From positions 1-10,972 of the forward strand of contig JAIKYL010000147.1 in NCBI GenBank assembly GCA_024683255.1: 10,972 bases of DNA, written 5' to 3'. The notes beneath the pieces are model-generated. The model was not told the DNA's origin and made no database searches. It saw nothing but the letters and a program-made list of their open reading frames with translations. The DNA comes from Bacteroidales bacterium. Its GTDB lineage: Bacteria; Bacteroidota; Bacteroidia; Bacteroidales; UBA932. Positions 1 through 6,966 of this stretch are shown here, piece by piece; the stretch's first letter is position 1; each line of letters begins with the position of its first letter. The position numbers were made by a program, and so were the translations under genes.

Positions 1-517
1 CTCCGGCTTTACGTCCATAGAGGCGGAGCACTTCTTCCGGGCCGATGGCACCGCAGACGCACATTGGACCGTAATCCCGTACATGGGCCGTACCCTCAGC
101 GGCGTGGCGCTGATGCCGTATACTGTATCGGCCGAAGGCGCTGCGCTCCGCTACAGGGTAGAGATTCCGGAAGGGGTGTCCTGCGTGACGGTGCATGTGA
201 TTACCAAGAGCACCCTGGCTTTCAACAACACCGGCCACCGTTATGTGGTGGAACTGGACGGTGCCTCAAAGACGCAGTTCTTCAACGAACGCCTGAACGA
301 AGACCCGCATAACATCTATTCCGTCTATTATCCCACCGTGGCCCGCCGAGTGGTGGAAACCGTTTCCGAATTCCCCGCATCGGCCGGCTGGAAAGAGTTA
401 ATCCTCAGGCCTTTGGACCCGGGAATTGTCTTTGAGAAGATTGTGCTGGATTACGGTGGTTACCAGCCTTCGTTCCTGTTTGGAACGGAATCTCCGGCAG
501 TAAGGGCCGAATACTAA
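1..517 (+). CDS. GH115 family glycoside hydrolase (alpha-glucuronidase-like), C-terminal part only
   Basis: This is the 3' end of a gene entering from the left edge; the reading frame begins at base 2 and stops with TAA at 515-517, giving about 171 visible residues. The visible protein opens with SGFTSIEAEHFFRA, then WTVIPYMGRTLSGVALMP, and later LDGASKTQFFNERLNE and WKELILRPLDPGIVFEKIVLDYGG. This is the pattern of the C-terminal beta-sandwich domain of GH115 enzymes, whose known members remove (4-O-methyl-)glucuronic acid from xylan side chains, usually in the periplasm or at the surface. The catalytic domain lies outside the window, so activity cannot be judged. The stop overlaps the stop of the convergent nitroreductase gene by 4 nt. 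Family assignment is from recalled motifs and is fairly secure; substrate is inferred. Confidence 0.85.
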   Translation, partial: SGFTSIEAEHFFRADGTADAHWTVIPYMGRTLSGVALMPYTVSAEGAALRYRVEIPEGVSCVTVHVITKSTLAFNNTGHRYVVELDGASKTQFFNERLNEDPHNIYSVYYPTVARRVVETVSEFPASAGWKELILRPLDPGIVFEKIVLDYGGYQPSFLFGTESPAVRAEY

Positions 518-1125
518 AGATAGCTTACCAGCTCTTCCAGGGGCTTCCGGTTTCCGTGAAGGTTTGAGGGCTCACCTTCCTTGTTGCCGGCCGGATGGCC
601 GATTGCGAGGAGGGCATACACGCCGTGATCCTGAGTTTCCGGCAGGACTTGCCGTACCTTTTTAGGATCGAAATCCCAAATCCACATGTTTGCCAGACCT
701 GCGTCCGTGGCCGTGAGCATCAGGTGCGTTAGAACGATGGCGGCGTCCGTCTTGGCGGCATTCACCCCGTCGCTTTCACGGACCCAGGCTTCCTCGTTCC
801 GGCAACCCACAATGAGGACGACGGGCGCCCCGTAGCAAGGGTGTACCTCATGTAGTTTGGCAAGAGCTTCTTCGCTTTTTACCACCCAGATGCGCACCGG
901 CTGACAGTTATAGGCAGAGGGAGCCATGCGGCCGGCCTCCAGGATCATCTGCAGTTTGGATTCGGAGACAGGATACTTGGAAAAGGCGTGGCAGGAATAA
1001 CGGCTCTCCAGAATGCGCATGAACGCATCCGACCCATATTTGAATTTGGTAATCTTGTCATTCACGTCGGAAAAAGCGGCGCGATTCTGGATTTTGTCGA
1101 TGTTGCCAAAGAAACTTTTTTTCAT
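514..1125 (-). CDS. Nitroreductase-family FMN oxidoreductase
   Basis: This encodes a 203-residue protein if it starts at the ATG at 1125. The family core runs from ESRYSCHAF through ILEAGRMAPSAYNCQPVRIWVV, the FMN-binding N-terminal region, then DAAIVLTHLMLTATDAGL and the usual C-terminal GNRKPLEELV. Members are FMN-dependent NAD(P)H oxidoreductases of the cytoplasm; the physiological substrate cannot be read from sequence. Start choice: a -7 promoter element at 1150-1157 would put the transcript start near 1143, about 18 nt before the ATG at 1125. An in-frame TTG at 1152 lies inside the promoter element and is unlikely. The canonical family domain, however, begins at an internal ATG at 1020 (168 residues), so the first 35 residues are either an unusual extension or leader RNA. 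It may also receive readthrough from the M49-like gene 48 nt upstream. Confidence 0.85.
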   Translation of the reverse strand: MKKSFFGNIDKIQNRAAFSDVNDKITKFKYGSDAFMRILESRYSCHAFSKYPVSESKLQMILEAGRMAPSAYNCQPVRIWVVKSEEALAKLHEVHPCYGAPVVLIVGCRNEEAWVRESDGVNAAKTDAAIVLTHLMLTATDAGLANMWIWDFDPKKVRQVLPETQDHGVYALLAIGHPAGNKEGEPSNLHGNRKPLEELVSYL

Positions 1126-1149
1126 TATCTCTATATTTTTGGTACGATA

Positions 1150-1157
1150 CAAAGATA
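1150..1157 (-). promoter_or_regulatory. Bacteroidota -7 promoter element for the nitroreductase gene
   Basis: On the - strand this reads TATCTTTG, matching the Bacteroidota sigma-factor -7 consensus TAnnTTTG, 24 nt before the ATG at 1125. No convincing -33 TTG/TTTG is seen at the usual spacing; a TTTG at 1170-1173 is too close. The same 8-mer precedes the M49-like operon at 5947-5954. Confidence 0.6.
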
Positions 1158-1173
1158 TGAAAAATAAATCAAA

Positions 1174-2775
1174 TTATCGCTTGAAGCTAAACCTTATGTC
1201 GGCAGGAATGTTTTCAAGGCCCAGATACAGGCGGTCGGCATCGTAATCGGCACTACGCTTGGAGTATTGGGCTTCAAACTCTTCGGCAGCCGCCTTGTCA
1301 CCGGTGGCCTGCATCTTGAGTACCAGGGCGGTAAGGTCGGAAAGGGCTGTTTCCATTTTCTTGAGATCCAGTGAGTACTGGTTGGATGCCTTGCGATAGT
1401 ATGCTCCTGCTTGTCCCAGATAATTGTAGATGATGATATTGGCACGGCCGAGTGCTGAACTCTCACCGAATCGCTCTGAACGGAGGATGGAGGCGAAGAA
1501 AGTGATAAGGGCATCGTCCTTGGTGAAGAGGTGGTGGATGTCGTAATGGTTCTGGAGTTTGCAAACCAGGAGGACTCCGGCGGCGTTGGCCTTGACTTCT
1601 TCAAGGGTGGGAGCCACATTACCCAAGGCCTCTTCTACGCTGCCCAAACCATTGACCGTTTCTTTCACGCCCAGACCATGGGCCATTTCGCGGAATGCGA
1701 TGTTCCAGAGGAAAGCATCTGCAGAGAGATGCTCGGCGGCATCGGATTCCAGCAGTACTTCACCGGTGGGGCCGACGATATGGTTGTACTTGGCCCGGAT
1801 GATGTTCTCCAGCAGGATGGTGCGGGTGCCGCGGTCACGCTGGACGTCCGTGTCGAAGGGCAGGTTGAGGGCGATGACTTTTACGCCTGCATTGGCCTTT
1901 CCGGCATAGTAGAGGGCATCGCAGGAGAAGATGTTGGAGCCGGTACCGGGCTGGAAGGTCTTGTAGGCCGGGTCACCGGGAATATCTTCCTGGAATTCGC
2001 CGATGCGGGAGACATACTGCATCAGTTCCTTTGTGTGGGCTTCGTTCTTCAAGAGGACGAATGCCTCGTAGGAACGCTTGAGACCCAGAAGCTGGTCATC
2101 CGTCACCTCGTTGGGGCCGATGACAAGGTCCATCTTGCTGTCGTCCATATCCAGCCAGGCAAGAGAGCTTTCGTAGTAGTTGTCGGTCTTGAGGGCTTCG
2201 GCCTTGCTCAGCAGGTACTTAGCCACACTGGGCTTGATGGTGATGTCGGCGGCGGCCTTAAGGTAGTTGCCAATCTTGTCAATGTGTTCCTTGTAGGCGT
2301 CGTGGTACCACACGGCTTCCAGGGAACCGTCAGCAGAGCGGCGGATGAGGGTGTAGGGGCTGTTCTTGAGGGGATTGTCCCAGGCGTCGAACTCTTCCTT
2401 CGTCATATCGGCAGGATAGAAGCCTGCTCCGGGAAGTGCATCGGCATAACCTTCTACGAAGGATTTGCCCGTGGTGCGATCCCAAGGACCATAGTTGATT
2501 TCTGCGAAGGTCTTCTGGACAGGGTCTGTAATACCGTCCAGGAGGGTCTGCTTGTCGCCAAAGTACTGCTGCCAGTAGATGGCGTCCACTTCGTCTGCGG
2601 CGAAGCGGTAGAGGTTCAGTACCTCTTTTCCGTTGTCGGTGATACCGCTCAGGTCAGGTGCTTCGATGGTTACCACGGCATAGTCTGCTACGCTGCGGGT
2701 AAACGGCGATTTGGTTTCTTTGCAGGAGACCACCGTGATTAAGGCGAGGGCGGTCAGAATCAAATTCTTTTTCAT
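1174..2775 (-). CDS. M49 (dipeptidyl peptidase III-like) lipoprotein, probably inactive; paralogue 1
   Basis: A 533-residue lipoprotein. The start MKKNLILTALALITVVSC gives a lipobox with Cys18 as the predicted lipidated residue; an upstream in-frame Met (base 2925) would lie inside the transporter gene and is rejected. Family landmarks include AEINYGPWDR (91-100), DLVIGPNE (216-223), and GDALYxxG-like NIFSCDALYYAGKANAG (281-297) followed by RDRGTRTILLENII, as in the M49 proteins related to the C-terminal domain of plant NUDT3. Active M49 enzymes carry HExxGH or HExxHG for zinc. Here the site reads R362-E363-M364-A365-H366, so the first zinc His is Arg (codon CGC at 1690-1692). The downstream E392-E393-V-K-A-N397 keeps the predicted Glu ligand (E393), but the usual following Asp is Asn. 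The DPP III substrate tyrosine in the ExYxD segment is Thr225. It is last in the operon, 19 nt after the transporter. Likely a surface or periplasmic pseudopeptidase or binding protein (inference). Confidence 0.88.
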   Translation of the reverse strand: MKKNLILTALALITVVSCKETKSPFTRSVADYAVVTIEAPDLSGITDNGKEVLNLYRFAADEVDAIYWQQYFGDKQTLLDGITDPVQKTFAEINYGPWDRTTGKSFVEGYADALPGAGFYPADMTKEEFDAWDNPLKNSPYTLIRRSADGSLEAVWYHDAYKEHIDKIGNYLKAAADITIKPSVAKYLLSKAEALKTDNYYESSLAWLDMDDSKMDLVIGPNEVTDDQLLGLKRSYEAFVLLKNEAHTKELMQYVSRIGEFQEDIPGDPAYKTFQPGTGSNIFSCDALYYAGKANAGVKVIALNLPFDTDVQRDRGTRTILLENIIRAKYNHIVGPTGEVLLESDAAEHLSADAFLWNIAFREMAHGLGVKETVNGLGSVEEALGNVAPTLEEVKANAAGVLLVCKLQNHYDIHHLFTKDDALITFFASILRSERFGESSALGRANIIIYNYLGQAGAYYRKASNQYSLDLKKMETALSDLTALVLKMQATGDKAAAEEFEAQYSKRSADYDADRLYLGLENIPADIRFSFKR

Positions 2776-2794
2776 TTGTATGTGGCTATTTAAA

Positions 2795-4300
2795 TTAGAC
2801 AATATGTAATGAGCCGGCGGCGAACAGTACCAGGTAACCCAGTACGACGCTGAGAAGGCCGATGATGATGCCCATGCGGGCCATATCTTTCTGTTGGATG
2901 AGGTTGGTGGCATAGGCCAGCGCATTCGGAGGCGTGGAGATGGGCAGGATCATGGCACTGCTGGAAGCGATTGCTACACCGATAAGGACCGTGGAGGTGC
3001 CACCGATGGCTGCCAGCTTGTCTCCCATGGCCGTGCAGACCACCACCAGGATGGGCATCAGCAGGGCCGCCGTGGCGGAGTGCGAAATCAGGTTGGAAAG
3101 GCCGTAGCACAGCAGGCCGGAAAGGATGACAATCAGGAGCGGCGAGAAGTTGCCGAAAGGAATGGCGCGGACCACGAGGGCTGCCAGACCGGAACCGTTC
3201 ATGGCGTAACCCAGCGCAAAGCCGCCAGCGACCATCCAGATGACCGACCAGTTGATTTCTTCCAGATCATACTTGGACACTATACCGGTCATGGCAAAAA
3301 CCGCAAAGGGCATCAAAGCGACGGTATAGGTGTTGATACCGGTAAGGGCGTCCATCATCCACAGCAGGATGGTGACAATCATCGTGATGATTACAATGGT
3401 AGATTTCCGGTCCTTCTTCATCTCTCCGTCAATCTTGAGCTCGATGGTCTTCTGGGTGAAGGGGAAGATCTTCTTAAGCAGCATCCAGGCAATCAGGATC
3501 ATGATGATGACAAGCGGCACCATGAAGATCATCCACTGGCCGAAACCGATGCCAAGATTCAGGCCCTCAGGGTCGTTCAGGTATTTGAGGGCAATGGTGT
3601 TGGGAGGTGTGCCGATAGGGGTTCCCATACCGCCCAGGTTGGCGGCGATGGGGATGCTGAGGGCCATGGCGATGCGCCCCTTGCCGCCTTCCGGAAGCTG
3701 CTTGAATACAGGTGTTAGGAAGGTGAGCATCATGGCCGTGGTGGCCGTGTTGCTGATGAACATGGAGAACAGGGCGGTCACAAGCATGAAGCCCAGCAGG
3801 ATGTTTTCGCTCTTCTTGCCGAAGGGCGTGAGAAGCACCCGTGCCAGATGGACGTCAAGTCCTATCTTGGTGGTAGCGATGGCCAGGACGAATCCGCCGA
3901 TGAAGAGCATAATGACCGGATCGGCAAAACTGGCCATAACCTGCTTGTAGCTGAGGAGTTGTCCTGCCGATTCCGGATTGCAAATCCACTTGATTCCGGA
4001 ATCGGAAGAGAACAGCAGCAGGAGAACCATAATGCTCACCGAGGTGGCCCAGGCGGGAACCAGCTCGAACACCCACATGAGGGTGGCATACACGAAGATG
4101 GCGATAATCCGCTGCTGTACTTGAGTAAGGCCCTCTATTCCAAAGGATTCCGTGGGCAGGAACCAGAGGACAAGGACGATGACGGCGACAAAGATGAGGC
4201 CGATGCTTTTCTTTTTTAATAAGGCAGGGTTGAATCTATTGTTCTGACGCAATTTGTGCATCTCCGAAACCAGATTGAAACCTGTGAAATTCTTGAACAT
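2795..4300 (-). CDS. DASS/SLC13-family sodium-coupled di- or tricarboxylate transporter
   Basis: A 501-residue inner-membrane protein with many hydrophobic segments spread over its length. DASS carriers import succinate, malate, fumarate, citrate or related anions with Na+. Two inverted repeats are visible. In the first half are SNT at 183-185 within FISNTATTAMM, and GTPIGTPPNT at 226-235. In the second half are SNLISHSATAALLMP (402-416) and STPPNA at 455-460. The SNT and TPPN signatures form the Na+ and carboxylate sites; the second SNT is replaced by S406-H407-S408. The gene sits 25 nt after one M49-like lipoprotein and 19 nt before the other, all in the same direction, so the three are very probably co-transcribed. 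The exact substrate cannot be predicted; sulfate or another divalent anion is possible but less likely. Confidence 0.9.
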   Translation of the reverse strand: MFKNFTGFNLVSEMHKLRQNNRFNPALLKKKSIGLIFVAVIVLVLWFLPTESFGIEGLTQVQQRIIAIFVYATLMWVFELVPAWATSVSIMVLLLLFSSDSGIKWICNPESAGQLLSYKQVMASFADPVIMLFIGGFVLAIATTKIGLDVHLARVLLTPFGKKSENILLGFMLVTALFSMFISNTATTAMMLTFLTPVFKQLPEGGKGRIAMALSIPIAANLGGMGTPIGTPPNTIALKYLNDPEGLNLGIGFGQWMIFMVPLVIIMILIAWMLLKKIFPFTQKTIELKIDGEMKKDRKSTIVIITMIVTILLWMMDALTGINTYTVALMPFAVFAMTGIVSKYDLEEINWSVIWMVAGGFALGYAMNGSGLAALVVRAIPFGNFSPLLIVILSGLLCYGLSNLISHSATAALLMPILVVVCTAMGDKLAAIGGTSTVLIGVAIASSSAMILPISTPPNALAYATNLIQQKDMARMGIIIGLLSVVLGYLVLFAAGSLHIV

Positions 4301-4325
4301 GGTATCGTAAAATTGCGTTAATAGA

Positions 4326-5924
4326 TTATTCGTAAGTGAAGCGGATGTCTACAGGGATTCCGGCGTTTTCCAGGACCCGCTTGTCGGACAGGCTCTCGGG
4401 ACCGGCTACGCCGTACTTGGAGACCCATGAATGAGCGGTGTCAATATTGCCATGGGCTTGAATGTCCAGTATCTTTGCGCCAAGGGTTTCCAGCGCCTGC
4501 CAGGTCTTGTCGTAGTCGATGCTGTAGCGGCCGGAAGCGTTCCAGACGATGGCCTTGCTTTCCAACAGGTAATTGTAGACGATGATGTTGGCGATACCCG
4601 TGGGATCGGCCGCACCAAAGCGGGTGGAACGGATGGTATTGGTGACGAAGGTGGTGAGCACGTCTTCCTTCTGGAAGAGGGCCGAGATGTTGTAGGCCTC
4701 GGCCTCCTGGGCGCAGAGCCAGGTCCCCAACACGTTGGATTTGGCTTTTTCCAGTACCAGAGCTTCATTTCCAAGCGCTTCGGCCACGGTTCCCATTCCG
4801 TTGACAGTCTCCTTCACGCCCAGTCCCTTTGCAATCTCACGGAAAACGATGAGCCAGTAGAAGGCGCTGGCATCTACGTGGGGTTGATAGGGCTCTTCCA
4901 AAAGGGCGCTGCCAACCGGGTGGACCGTGCGGTTGAACTTCTCGCGGATGATGTTGTCGAAGATGATGGTGCGGGTGCCCAGTTCTTCCTGGGCCTTCGC
5001 ATCATAAGGGAAGTTGATGCCGATGACTTTGTATCCGGCGTTGGTGTAGCCGCTGCAGTAAAGCACGTTGCAGGAGAAGATGTCGGACTCGGCACCCGGG
5101 ACGAATTCGTGGTTGGCGGCATCGCCGGGGAGCATTTTCTGATATTCCGGCATACGGGCGGAGAGGGCGTTGAGTTCCTCGGTGCGCTGGAGATTCTTCA
5201 GGAGGACATAAGCGCCATAGGATGTCTTTGTTCCATAGAGACCGTCGTCAACCGCCTCGATGGGGCCCAGCACAAGGTCCATCTTGCTGTCGTTCATCTC
5301 CAGCCAGGCCTTGTTGGTCTGATAATAATCGTCCGTCTTGAGACCTTCTATCATATTGATGAGATAGTTCCGGACGCTCTCTTTGATGGTTACATCGGCG
5401 GCACGCTTAAGGTAAGATTCGATCTTGCTGATGGACTGTGCAAAGGCATCGTGATACCAGACAGTTTTAAGGCTACCGTCCGCCGCCCTGCGGATAAGCG
5501 TGTAGGGACTGCTTTTGTCCGGATTGTTCCATGAAAGGTATTCCTCCGCGGTTAAATCGGCCGGATAGAAGCATGCACCGGCAGGTTTTTCACCGTAACC
5601 CTGCAGGAAGGGCTTTCCGTCAATGCGGTCCCAGGGACCATAATTGATTTCGGCATACTCTTTTTCCGAATCACTGACACAGGAGGCCAGGAGGGCATCT
5701 TTGTCGCCGAAATATTGTTGCCAGTAGATTCTGTCCACCTCATCGGCGGCCATCCGGTACAGTTTCAGGACTTCCTTCCCATTATCTGTGATGCCGGTAA
5801 GATCCGGCGCGGGAATGGTAACCTCTGCGTAATCCTCTACGAGGCGGTCTACATTAACCCGTTCCTGGGTGCAGGAAACGGTAGCCAGGGCGAGGATGGA
5901 CCATAAAAATGTAAGTTTTTTCAT
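4326..5924 (-). CDS. M49 (dipeptidyl peptidase III-like) lipoprotein, probably inactive; paralogue 2
   Basis: A 532-residue lipoprotein; signal MKKLTFLWSILALATVSC predicts lipidated Cys18. An earlier in-frame Met (base 6155) is rejected because it lies inside the divergent LysR gene and upstream of the -7 element at 5947-5954. Residues 1-370 align without a gap to paralogue 1, about 211 identical by hand count. They share AEINYGPWDR, SPYTLIRR, YHDA and DSKMDLV. At the M49 zinc site it reads R362-E363-I364-A365-K366, and downstream E392-K393-A-K-S-N397. So both zinc histidines and the zinc glutamate predicted from DPP III are gone, while the general-base glutamate E363 remains. The ExYxD tyrosine is Val225. 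It is the first gene of the operon, 25 nt before the transporter. Metal-dependent peptidase activity is not expected; a binding or scaffolding role at the envelope is inferred. Confidence 0.88.
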   Translation of the reverse strand: MKKLTFLWSILALATVSCTQERVNVDRLVEDYAEVTIPAPDLTGITDNGKEVLKLYRMAADEVDRIYWQQYFGDKDALLASCVSDSEKEYAEINYGPWDRIDGKPFLQGYGEKPAGACFYPADLTAEEYLSWNNPDKSSPYTLIRRAADGSLKTVWYHDAFAQSISKIESYLKRAADVTIKESVRNYLINMIEGLKTDDYYQTNKAWLEMNDSKMDLVLGPIEAVDDGLYGTKTSYGAYVLLKNLQRTEELNALSARMPEYQKMLPGDAANHEFVPGAESDIFSCNVLYCSGYTNAGYKVIGINFPYDAKAQEELGTRTIIFDNIIREKFNRTVHPVGSALLEEPYQPHVDASAFYWLIVFREIAKGLGVKETVNGMGTVAEALGNEALVLEKAKSNVLGTWLCAQEAEAYNISALFQKEDVLTTFVTNTIRSTRFGAADPTGIANIIVYNYLLESKAIVWNASGRYSIDYDKTWQALETLGAKILDIQAHGNIDTAHSWVSKYGVAGPESLSDKRVLENAGIPVDIRFTYE

Positions 5925-5946
5925 ATCGTTGATTGTAATCAAGGTG

Positions 5947-5954
5947 CAAAGATA
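5947..5954 (-). promoter_or_regulatory. Bacteroidota -7 promoter element for the M49-like/DASS operon
   Basis: On the - strand this reads TATCTTTG, an exact TAnnTTTG match, 22 nt upstream of the ATG at 5924, so the leader would be about 15-18 nt. No clear -33 element is visible at the usual spacing, which would fit a promoter needing an activator such as the divergent LysR protein (inference). Confidence 0.65.
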
Positions 5955-5957
5955 AGT

Positions 5958-6020
5958 GTTAAAATGATTCGCTTTTATTGATGAATTAGGTTTATTTCGA
6001 TTAAATTGATAGGTTTTAAC
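5958..6020. promoter_or_regulatory. Possible LysR operator region: 7-bp inverted repeat pair in the divergent promoter region
   Basis: The 136-bp region between the divergent genes (5925-6060) is strongly AT-rich. It contains GTTAAAA at 5958-5964 and its exact inverse TTTTAAC at 6014-6020, with centres 56 bp apart. Two ATTGAT copies (5977-5982, 6005-6010) and a short dyad ATTT-CGATT-AAAT also lie here. LysR regulators commonly bind two sites of this kind between divergent genes. AT-rich sequence makes chance matches easy, so this is only a candidate. Confidence 0.3.
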
Positions 6021-6032
6021 GATAAATATGCC

Positions 6033-6040
6033 TATATTTG
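6033..6040 (+). promoter_or_regulatory. Bacteroidota -7 promoter element for the LysR gene
   Basis: This reads TATATTTG, matching TAnnTTTG, 20 nt before the ATG at 6061. A TTG at 6006-6008 is somewhat too distant to be a good -33 element. The spacing to the start codon mirrors the other two promoters of the window. Confidence 0.6.
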
Positions 6041-6060
6041 TGGGTAAATCAGTATAGATT

Positions 6061-6966
6061 ATGGAATTACGGCAGTTGAAGTATTTTGTGGAAGTTGGAC
6101 GCCTGGGAAGTTTCTCCCTGGCCTCCAAGTCGCTCTTTATCACGCAGAGCACCATATCCCAGCAGATTCAGAAACTGGAAGAGGAGCTGGGTGTGGAACT
6201 GCTCATCCGGGATACACGTCACGTTACCCTAAGTGACTACGGCGAGCAGTTCTATCCCTGCGCTGTACAGGTTTTGGATGAGGCCAGGGCAGGGGCGGAA
6301 AGAATCAAAGATGTGAAAGCCCTTAAAGTGGGGACGCTCAGCGTAGGGGCCACTTATTCTTTTGGCCCGCTGCTCAAGCAGACGGTTCTGGACTTTTACA
6401 GAAAGTTCCCGCGCATACGTCTCAACTTGGTTATCACCTCCCAGGATGAACTAAGGCAGAAGCTGCTGGACAGGGCGCTGGATGTGGCCCTTACCTATAA
6501 ATCACCGATTGGGGATGACCACATCGAATCTCATCTGTTGTTCCAGAGCCGCCTTTGTCTGGTGGGGCGCGTTGGAGAGTTGAAGGGCGTTGGCAAGGAA
6601 GTATCGGTCCAGGACCTCTCCCGTTTCCCGCTGGCCCTGCCGTCCAAGGGGCTTCAAGCACGGGATACGCTGGAGAATGTCCTGTTCGCGCAGCATGTAA
6701 AACTGGACATCCGGCTGGAAATCAACAGTGTCCGTTCCCTCCTTGACCTTGTGGGCAGCAGCCCGCTGGTTACCACCCTGTCCGAGGAAGCCATCCACCA
6801 TGTCAGGGGTTTCGAGGCCATCCCCATCAACCATCCCGACAGCAGGATGGACGGATGCTACCACTATTTAAAAGGTTCTTATCTTAAGACGGCGGCCCAA
6901 AAGTTCGTGGAGTTGCTGCAGGATAACAACTCTTTCAACCAGACATTCGCTCCCTCGCATCATTGA
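6061..6966 (+). CDS. LysR-family transcriptional regulator, divergent to the M49-like/DASS operon
   Basis: A 301-residue cytoplasmic DNA-binding protein. The N-terminus MELRQLKYFVEVGRLGSFS continues into the winged helix-turn-helix (about residues 18-40, including ASKSLFITQSTISQQIQKLE) and then EELGVELLIRD, the standard LysR layout. From about residue 88 (KVGTLSVGATYSFGP) to about 285 lies the periplasmic-binding-protein-like effector domain, including LRLNLVI-type and LLDRALDVALTYK strands. Length is normal for the family. It starts 136 bp from the divergent operon, so the simplest reading is that it controls that operon in response to a transported carboxylate or related metabolite (inference). 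The effector is unknown. Its stop overlaps the convergent ATPase stop by 7 nt, leaving no room for a conventional terminator. Confidence 0.93.
   Translation: MELRQLKYFVEVGRLGSFSLASKSLFITQSTISQQIQKLEEELGVELLIRDTRHVTLSDYGEQFYPCAVQVLDEARAGAERIKDVKALKVGTLSVGATYSFGPLLKQTVLDFYRKFPRIRLNLVITSQDELRQKLLDRALDVALTYKSPIGDDHIESHLLFQSRLCLVGRVGELKGVGKEVSVQDLSRFPLALPSKGLQARDTLENVLFAQHVKLDIRLEINSVRSLLDLVGSSPLVTTLSEEAIHHVRGFEAIPINHPDSRMDGCYHYLKGSYLKTAAQKFVELLQDNNSFNQTFAPSHH

Noticed and set aside
1531..2742. A long stop-free + strand frame (about 400 codons) antisense to M49-like paralogue 1
   Set aside because: It is the mirror of a well-supported gene; codon bias in the real gene removes antisense stops, and the translated product shows no recognisable domain. 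A similar antisense frame lies over paralogue 2 at 4431-5534.
2776..2925. Earlier in-frame start for M49-like paralogue 1
   Set aside because: It would overlap the transporter gene and bury the lipoprotein signal peptide that begins at 2775.
2894..3718. Stop-free + strand frame antisense to the DASS transporter
   Set aside because: It is rich in His, Asp, Gly and Gln because it is the complement of a membrane-protein gene; no start context or homology supports it.
5925..6155. Earlier in-frame start for M49-like paralogue 2
   Set aside because: It would cross the promoter region and the 5' end of the LysR gene; the MKK start with a lipobox at 5924 is clearly better.
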